A stretch of 11,470 nt of DNA. Origin: Larix sibirica. Taxonomy: Eukaryota > Streptophyta > Pinopsida > Pinales > Pinaceae. The position numbers and the translations under genes are program-made. The notes beneath the pieces were generated by a model. That model ran no database searches, was not told the DNA's origin, and saw only the letters and a list, made by a program, of their open reading frames with translations. Location of the stretch: positions 943-12,412 of the forward strand of contig NWUY0300020221.1 in assembly GCA_004151065.3 (NCBI GenBank), read 5' to 3'. Below are positions 7,434-11,470 of this stretch, piece after piece; the first letter of the stretch is position 1; each line of letters starts with the position of its first letter.

Positions 7434-8203
7434 TCACTGGAAGAATACTTGTGCAACTTCCCACTGTCTAATACTTTCTTCGAATGAAGTAACTTTTCCC
7501 AATCCTTCCACAATGTCTCCTAGATTCCACTGTTGTGGTTGTTGCCTCTTGATGCAATCATGAACCACTGCTGCTCCAATTTCCTTTTGTTGCTGCAGTG
7601 ACCAAACCTCTTCTAAGAAGGTTTTGCAATTGTCCAAGTGTTGTACACTTTTGACTTATTACTACTTCTATACTTAGACAATTCTGTCATGCATCTACAC
7701 ATTTGGCCTATCATGCCTTGAACTAGTTGGGTAACTAATACAACCATAACATCCATCTCATGAGAATGCACATCCTCATGCTCAGAATAATCACTTCTTT
7801 ATGCAATTTCATCTTCTCTTCACAATTTTTATGGACCAAGGAAAGGTAAACTCCTTTGCCTTAAACTATCACAAGGTACCTCAATCACGTTTTCCATATG
7901 TGACCTCTTCTTGAGTTGCTTCTGCATTGATTTAATCAACCCCTTGGATGATGGATGAGTCTTAATGACCTCTTCTAAGCTATGCAATCATTCTAAGCCA
8001 AAATACGTGTCACCTTCAACATGGAAATATTCATGAAGTAGAAGAATGCTTAACTTGTGCAATGCTCCACAAAAATATTCTTCAACCATGCCATTGTATT
8101 GCGATTGAGAGTCTTGCTAGTTGAGTGCCTTCAAGCACAACTTAATCCCAACACCTAAATTGTTCTTCCAAAACAACAAGACATCCATTTGCCCTGCCTC
8201 CTT
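7434..8203 (-). pseudogene. Unidentified degenerate coding sequence on the minus strand
   Basis: Reading leftwards, one frame from about 8203 (ATG at 8188) to about 7640 runs some 180 codons with only five stops: TAG at 8119, then TGA, TAA, TGA and TAA. Each is one change from a common sense codon. It includes DVLLFWKNNLGVGIKLCLK, YNGMVEEYFCGALHKLSILL, HEYFHVEGDTYFGLE and SLEEVIKTHPSSKGLIKSMQ. Near 7640 it shifts frame and continues for 67 open codons (7637-7434), with AAVVHDCIKRQQPQQWNLGD and KVTSFEESIRQWEVAQVFFQ. After a TGA the frame still reads sensibly (KYGVVGEGNHRWMKES) up to the retroposon's right target-site duplication and resumes beyond its left one. It has a soluble, mixed helical composition without zinc-finger or catalytic motifs that I know. 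It could be a retroelement gag or extra ORF, or a decayed host gene. Confidence 0.55.
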
Positions 8204-8303
8204 TCATGCATGATTATGTTTGTGACATATCACATCTTGGTGTGTGCCTTCACTGTTGACCTTCACGACTACTAATGGTACAATTCTATCCTATGCCCAA
8301 TTT
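8204..8303. other. Short unassigned stretch left of LTR A
   Basis: The sequence between the minus-strand coding remnant and LTR A shows no PBS on the - strand next to the LTR. LTR A is therefore better read as a 3' LTR of the element to its right than as a 5' LTR of the remnant to its left. Confidence 0.4.
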
Positions 8304-9006
8304 CTTATTGGTGCTAGAATTACCATCCCGCTTGAACATCCCATATCACTCAAGAGGTATAGTCATATCTTGACACTACCATAACCTTGCTAGTTGGACA
8401 TGAAAAACAATCATTTCTATCACAAAGGCTATGCCTCATCGACATGTCTTAACCGAACCCAATCTAGGAAGATCTTATACTTGCAAAATATGAGCATGCT
8501 TGTTTTAACATAGGTGATGTTGCACCATCACCAACCAACCATATCCTACCTCATTATGCCTTCCCTGAGCTAACACAATTTAACAACCAACCACCCAACA
8601 TAGGATGATGCTGCCATCCTTATAAAATAATACTTGATAGTGCTTGAATGTCATGTCCCTGGAGTAGGCATTCACATACCTTCGGTCCACACCCATCAAT
8701 TCTATTGTACTAGCTTGTTCAACACACCACCCACACATTTCCAATCATGCCATCCTCCACCAAATCCTAAACCACTAAGCCTCCTCGAACGTCTCCCTTC
8801 TACTAGAAAATACATCCTTGGTCCTCTTAGCCCATGAGTTAGTACACCGTCCTAACCAACTCATGGTTACCACACACGATCTAGTCACCTACACGGATAC
8901 CAAATATTGGTTGATCTTGTAGACCTGCTAAGTCTGGCTGACACATAATATATTATAGGAAAGGAATCATAGACCCAAGTATTCCTTGAAGTTTAGTGTC
9001 TCACCA
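8304..9006 (-). repeat. LTR A (3' LTR in element orientation)
   Basis: Homologous to 9301-10002 throughout. Shared blocks include ctatgcctcatcgacat, accttgctagttgg, gatgttgcacca, aaccaaccacccaacatagg against gaccacccaacatagg, and atccttggtc. The - strand start, TGGTGAGACACTA, matches the start of LTR B in position. The other end (8304) has decayed from TGTAAT to cttatt. The bases next to its start on the - strand (9010-9020, revcomp aagtgcgagataa) are purine-rich and could be a weak polypurine tract. Confidence 0.75.
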
Positions 9007-9117
9007 TTATCTCGCACTTAAATATGTTGACATCCTCATCAATGCGGCTTCATCAACACATCCAATGAAAGGGTGTTGGTGGTGAAGACACACTTCTACA
9101 AGTCACGTGCATGAATT
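9007..9117 (-). other. Remaining interior of the LTR element
   Basis: About 110 bases lie between LTR A and the first PBS and have no reading frame. A purine-rich stretch next to LTR A may be a polypurine tract. This is far too short for gag or pol, so the interior has been deleted or was never coding. Confidence 0.5.
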
Positions 9118-9131
9118 TGGATCTGATACCA
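9118..9131 (-). other. Primer-binding site 1 (initiator tRNA-Met)
   Basis: The - strand reads TGGTATCAGATCCA. It matches 13 of 14 positions of the sequence complementary to the 3' end of plant initiator tRNA-Met (TGGTATCAGAGCCA). It sits two bases from the partial LTR end that begins at 9134. Confidence 0.8.
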
Positions 9132-9133
9132 TA

Positions 9134-9277
9134 TGTAACAAGGCTAGACTTACTGTCCCGCTTGAGCATCCCATAGTACTCAAGAAGTTTAGTCACCGCT
9201 TGACACCATCGTGACCTTGCTAGTTGGGCATGACCAACAAACACTTGTATCACGTGGGTTATGCCTCACTAACACAT
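9134..9277 (-). repeat. Partial LTR end C
   Basis: 144 bases are homologous to the 3' ends of LTR A and LTR B in element orientation. By hand count about 107 of 144 match A and 111 of 144 match B, against about 105 between A and B. It begins TGTAAC on the + strand, the complement of an LTR ending TTACA, and stops where the PBS segment of LTR B starts. It is either an old tandem duplication of the LTR-end plus PBS unit (period 167 bp) or the stump of another element's 5' LTR. Confidence 0.75.
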
Positions 9278-9284
9278 TTGAATG

Positions 9285-9298
9285 TGGCTCTCATACCA
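9285..9298 (-). other. Primer-binding site 2 (initiator tRNA-Met)
   Basis: The - strand reads TGGTATGAGAGCCA, 13 of 14 positions of the initiator tRNA-Met complement, with C changed to G at the seventh. It is separated from LTR B (ending at 9301) by TA, the same spacing as PBS 1. Confidence 0.8.
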
Positions 9299-9300
9299 TA

Positions 9301-10002
9301 TGTAATGGGGCTAGACTTATCGCCATGCTCGAGTGTCCCATACCATTAAAGAATTCTAGTCACTGCTCGACATGACTATGACCTTGCTAGTTGGGCATGA
9401 CCAACAACTACTTGTGTCACATGGGCTATGCCTCATCGACATATTCTGACAAAACCCAAGACTTACACACCTTATACTTGTACAATATGAGTGTGCTTGT
9501 TTCACCTTAGGCGATGTTGCACCATTTCCAACCAACCATAGTGAAACTCATTACACCTCCCCCGAGTCAGCATAGTCAAACAACCGACCACCCAACATAG
9601 GATGGTGCTGCCATCCATGTAGACCAATACTTGGTAGTGCCCAAAGTTCATATCCCCATAATAGGCATTCACATACCTTTGGTCCACAATTGCCAATGCT
9701 ATTGTAGTAGAGTTGGTTGACACACAACCCACACATTGTCAATTGTGTCATCCTCTACTGAGAACTAGACCACAAATCCTCGTTGATTGTACACCCTACT
9801 ACTAGGAAAAACATCCTTGGTCTTTCTATCCCATGAGCTAGTACGACATCCTAACCAATTCACAACTGGTGCATGCGAGCTAATCACCAAGGCTACCAAA
9901 TATCTGTTGGTTATGCATACTTTCCAAGTTTTCCTGACACATCCTCTACCACATGCAAGGACTTGAAAACCCGAGTCTTCCTCGAACTCTAGGGTCCTGA
10001 CA
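9301..10002 (-). repeat. LTR B (5' LTR in element orientation)
   Basis: A full-length LTR of 702 bases running TGTCAGGACCC to ATTACA on the - strand, with PBS 2 directly beyond its end. It is homologous to LTR A from end to end with only small indels. Open stretches on the - strand inside it (9502-9751) have no protein resemblance and are chance. Confidence 0.75.
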
Positions 10003-10799
10003 TCATGGATTTTATATTTTCTATAATTTATTTTTCCATTGTAGGAAAATATTCTAAGTTTTCTTAAATTTTGCTTATTATGGAAATAATTTTTTACTAT
10101 ACACAATAATAAATGTTTCATGTAATTGTGTTGAGAGTTACTTTTTACAAATCAACAAGAGCCACGAAGTGGCAATGTCCCCGATGGTGGAAGATGTTGT
10201 TGCAAGAGAAGGATGAGAAGCAAGGAAATAGGTAATTGCATGAGTATATTAGCAGCTGGTATCAGTGTATGCGAATGGCTTAGTGCTGGAAGCAACACCA
10301 AGTGTGTTGCTAAGTTCAGATTTCATATTGCAATGGTGTTTTTTGAGAGCATGCTTTATTTTGAAATCCAATCCAACATCATTCAAAATGCCACAAAGCC
10401 TAGGCAATTGCAATTTTATGAACCATCGATGAATGTAGCTAATCAAGTTTCAAAAATAGACTAGCATTGTGCTTAAGATAAGCCTAACCATTTTCAATTT
10501 AAATTCCTTGCAATAAATAGTATCATTACTTTCTAAATGATAATTGTCCCAATGTGATGTGTAAGTTAGAAAAGAGTGTAATTTCAAGTTGTTAAGATAA
10601 AAATAAAGTATTTTTGTGACAAAACCATATTTAAAAACACACTTAGAGAGGGGCTGGTGATCGGTTTCAACTTTATTTTAGTTTGTGGTTTTCAACTTTC
10701 TAGTTAGTGGTTGCAATTTTGTGTTCCGTTTAAAGAAAGCACAGCAAGAAGTTTTGGTTTGGCTTGGGGGAGACGACAGTCTAAGCTGTACGATTTGAC
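10003..10799. other. No gene recognised; upstream region of the putative host gene
   Basis: About 800 bases. Overlapping open stretches on both strands (83 codons + at 10213-10464, 65 codons - at 10446-10249) show no motif that I know. A near-repeat of tttcaacttt (10665-10700) is present. No clear TATA box stands at a fitting distance before the proposed first exon. Promoter elements for the downstream gene would be expected here but none can be supported. Confidence 0.4.
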
Positions 10800-10861
10800 C
10801 TGAATTGAAACTTTACAGGTTTTATTCCGCGCCGAGCCTGACAAAAGAGCTTGCAAGGCAG
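10800..10861 (+). other. Putative non-coding first exon (5' UTR), start unknown
   Basis: The sequence gcaaggcag at 10853-10861 is followed by gtgagtc, a near-perfect plant splice donor (CAG|GTGAGT). CpG content rises here (ccgcgccgagc). No long ATG frame runs into the donor, so the exon would be 5' UTR. Its 5' end is not visible and the start given is only a placeholder. The intron would be 10862-11238 (377 bases), T-rich with long pyrimidine runs. Confidence 0.4.
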
Positions 10862-11251
10862 GTGAGTCTAACGAAGTTTTGTATAAATATGATTGTTTTG
10901 TACTAGGGAGCTGAGTCGTGTGGTGTAAATGTAAGTTTCAACGGTTACAGATGCTAAATTTAAGACAATAGATTAAGCTTTAAAGTGCGGAGGCTAATGA
11001 GTTGTTTTTTGCCTTTTTTTTCTTTGATTCGGCCACGTCTCTGCTTGGATCCTCGAATTGATTGCCTTCGGTTTTATAGTTCATAAAATTTTGCTTTAGT
11101 TTTCAAATGGACGATACGTTTGAGACAAATTCCTCTTATTGAGGTTTCGTGGTACGTTGTTTGCATATGGTTATTTTTAGAGTTCGAAATCAAATATTAA
11201 CTAGTTTCATGGCATAGATTAGCTTTTTCGTGTTGCAGAGCTTCATTAACG

Positions 11252-11345
11252 ATGAAGTTGGATCAAATACGGCACATCACAGATGCAATCCCTCAAACTG
11301 GAGAAAATATACCGGCCAAGAATGAATATTGGGTCCAAGGCGCAG
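11252..11345 (+). CDS. Putative host gene, first coding exon (partial)
   Basis: An acceptor (ctttttcgtgttgcag, ending 11238) opens an exon with ATG at 11252 in the context taacgATGaag. The frame gives 31 residues, beginning MKLDQIRHITDAIPQTGEN and ending AKNEYWVQGA. It then reaches GCAG|GTATTT, a plausible donor after base 11345. If that donor were not used, the frame would end at TAA (11375-11377) after 41 codons. The composition is ordinary for a soluble protein with no signal peptide or membrane segment. No following + strand exon is visible before 11470, so intron 2 would run past the window. I do not recognise the family. CpG-rich composition compared with the transposon DNA supports a genic region. 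An open minus-strand frame over the same bases is the main rival. Confidence 0.45.
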
Positions 11346-11470
11346 GTATTTCCGACTTTCAACAATGGCTTCTTTAAAGCATAAAGCAACGGTCTTGCTC
11401 TGCATGCTTACAGATTCTGCCTGAGATGAAACTCTAACCTCGGAACCGTCTTTCCAATCCTTGACTTCGT

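Larger units (their letters stand above)
8304..10002 (-). mobile_element. Degenerate LTR element with about 700 bp LTRs and a 294 bp interior
   Basis: Two homologous segments of about 700 bp lie in the same orientation, at 8304-9006 (A) and 9301-10002 (B). The ends align base for base. On the - strand B starts TGTCAGGACCC and ends ATTACA, followed by TA and a primer-binding site complementary to initiator tRNA-Met. The B to A direction is therefore 5' to 3'. The interior (9007-9300) has no coding capacity, so the element is non-autonomous or heavily deleted. Its middle is a third partial LTR end with its own PBS. No matching 5 bp duplication is seen outside (aattt on the left, tcatg on the right). 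The A-B match is about 73% over the first 144 bases by hand count, so the insertion is old or the two LTRs belong to different copies. Confidence 0.75.

Noticed and set aside
9134-9444. CRISPR-like or satellite repeat
   Set aside because: The similarity between 9134-9277 and 9301-9444 is explained by shared LTR ends, and there are only two copies and no spacer structure.
9502-9751. Two overlapping - strand open frames of 66-76 codons
   Set aside because: They lie wholly inside LTR B, and the aligned LTR A does not keep them open.
8299-10007. Possible 5 bp target-site duplication around the A-B LTR element
   Set aside because: The flanks read aattt and tcatg, which do not match. Age or recombination could explain this, but no duplication can be claimed.
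10213-10464. 83-codon + strand open frame
   Set aside because: No motif and no homologous neighbour, and an open frame of similar length overlaps on the other strand. Probably chance.
10876-10892. TATA-box-like gtataaatat
   Set aside because: It lies just inside the proposed first intron. In AT-rich DNA such a match is common, and no transcription start evidence supports it.
11277-11470. Open minus-strand frame of about 63 codons entering from the right edge
   Set aside because: It has no start in the window and ends inside the better supported + strand exon. The splice signals on the + strand are stronger. Kept only as an alternative.

Overview
The window looks like intergenic, transposon-filled DNA from a seed plant with a large genome. 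I suspect a gymnosperm, but that is inference. Three things point to a plant: degenerate Ty3/gypsy pol on both strands, two primer-binding sites complementary to initiator tRNA-Met, and tRNA sequences that match the plant tRNA-Gly(GCC) gene as I remember it. I see no bacterial-style operons, Shine-Dalgarno sites, CRISPR arrays or intact transposon genes. Almost all coding sequence is broken by stops and frameshifts.

Layout, left to right. 1-1275 (+): Ty3/gypsy pol corpse with reverse transcriptase and the start of RNase H, then a jump to an integrase C-terminal/chromodomain-like remnant, and a possible 3' LTR start near 1321. 1331-2206: AT-rich DNA with nothing recognised. 2207-2950: tandem array of three tRNA-Gly-derived units with a 152 bp period. 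Its third unit is split by a 273 bp poly(A)-tailed retroposon flanked by 9 bp target-site duplications. 2950-4480: no gene recognised, with one 42 bp tandem duplication. 4480-4949 (-): a second gypsy pol corpse covering the RT thumb and RNase H.

5400-8203 (-): a degenerate element or gene of unknown identity. It has a roughly 250-codon broken reading frame (8203 to 7434, continuing beyond) and a polypurine-tract-like site at 5862-5873. It is interrupted by a 1.43 kb poly(A)-tailed retroposon on the + strand (5915-7348) with 16 bp target-site duplications. That insert carries an unrecognised broken ORF with Arg/Gly- and Ser/Pro-rich stretches. 8304-10002 (-): a pair of about 700 bp LTRs around only 294 bp, which contains a third partial LTR end and two primer-binding sites.

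10003-11470: about 800 bp with nothing recognised, then what may be the 5' end of a host gene on the + strand. The signs are a strong splice donor at 10861/10862, a strong acceptor at 11238/11239, an ATG at 11252 and a second donor after 11345. This end of the window keeps CpG dinucleotides that are scarce in most of the rest.

The genes do not form a working system. The window is a stratified record of insertions with one probable gene starting at its right edge. The most distinctive features are the tRNA-Gly-derived tandem array, the two retroposons with readable target-site duplications, and the unidentified coding remnants at 5960-6893 (+) and 7434-8203 (-).
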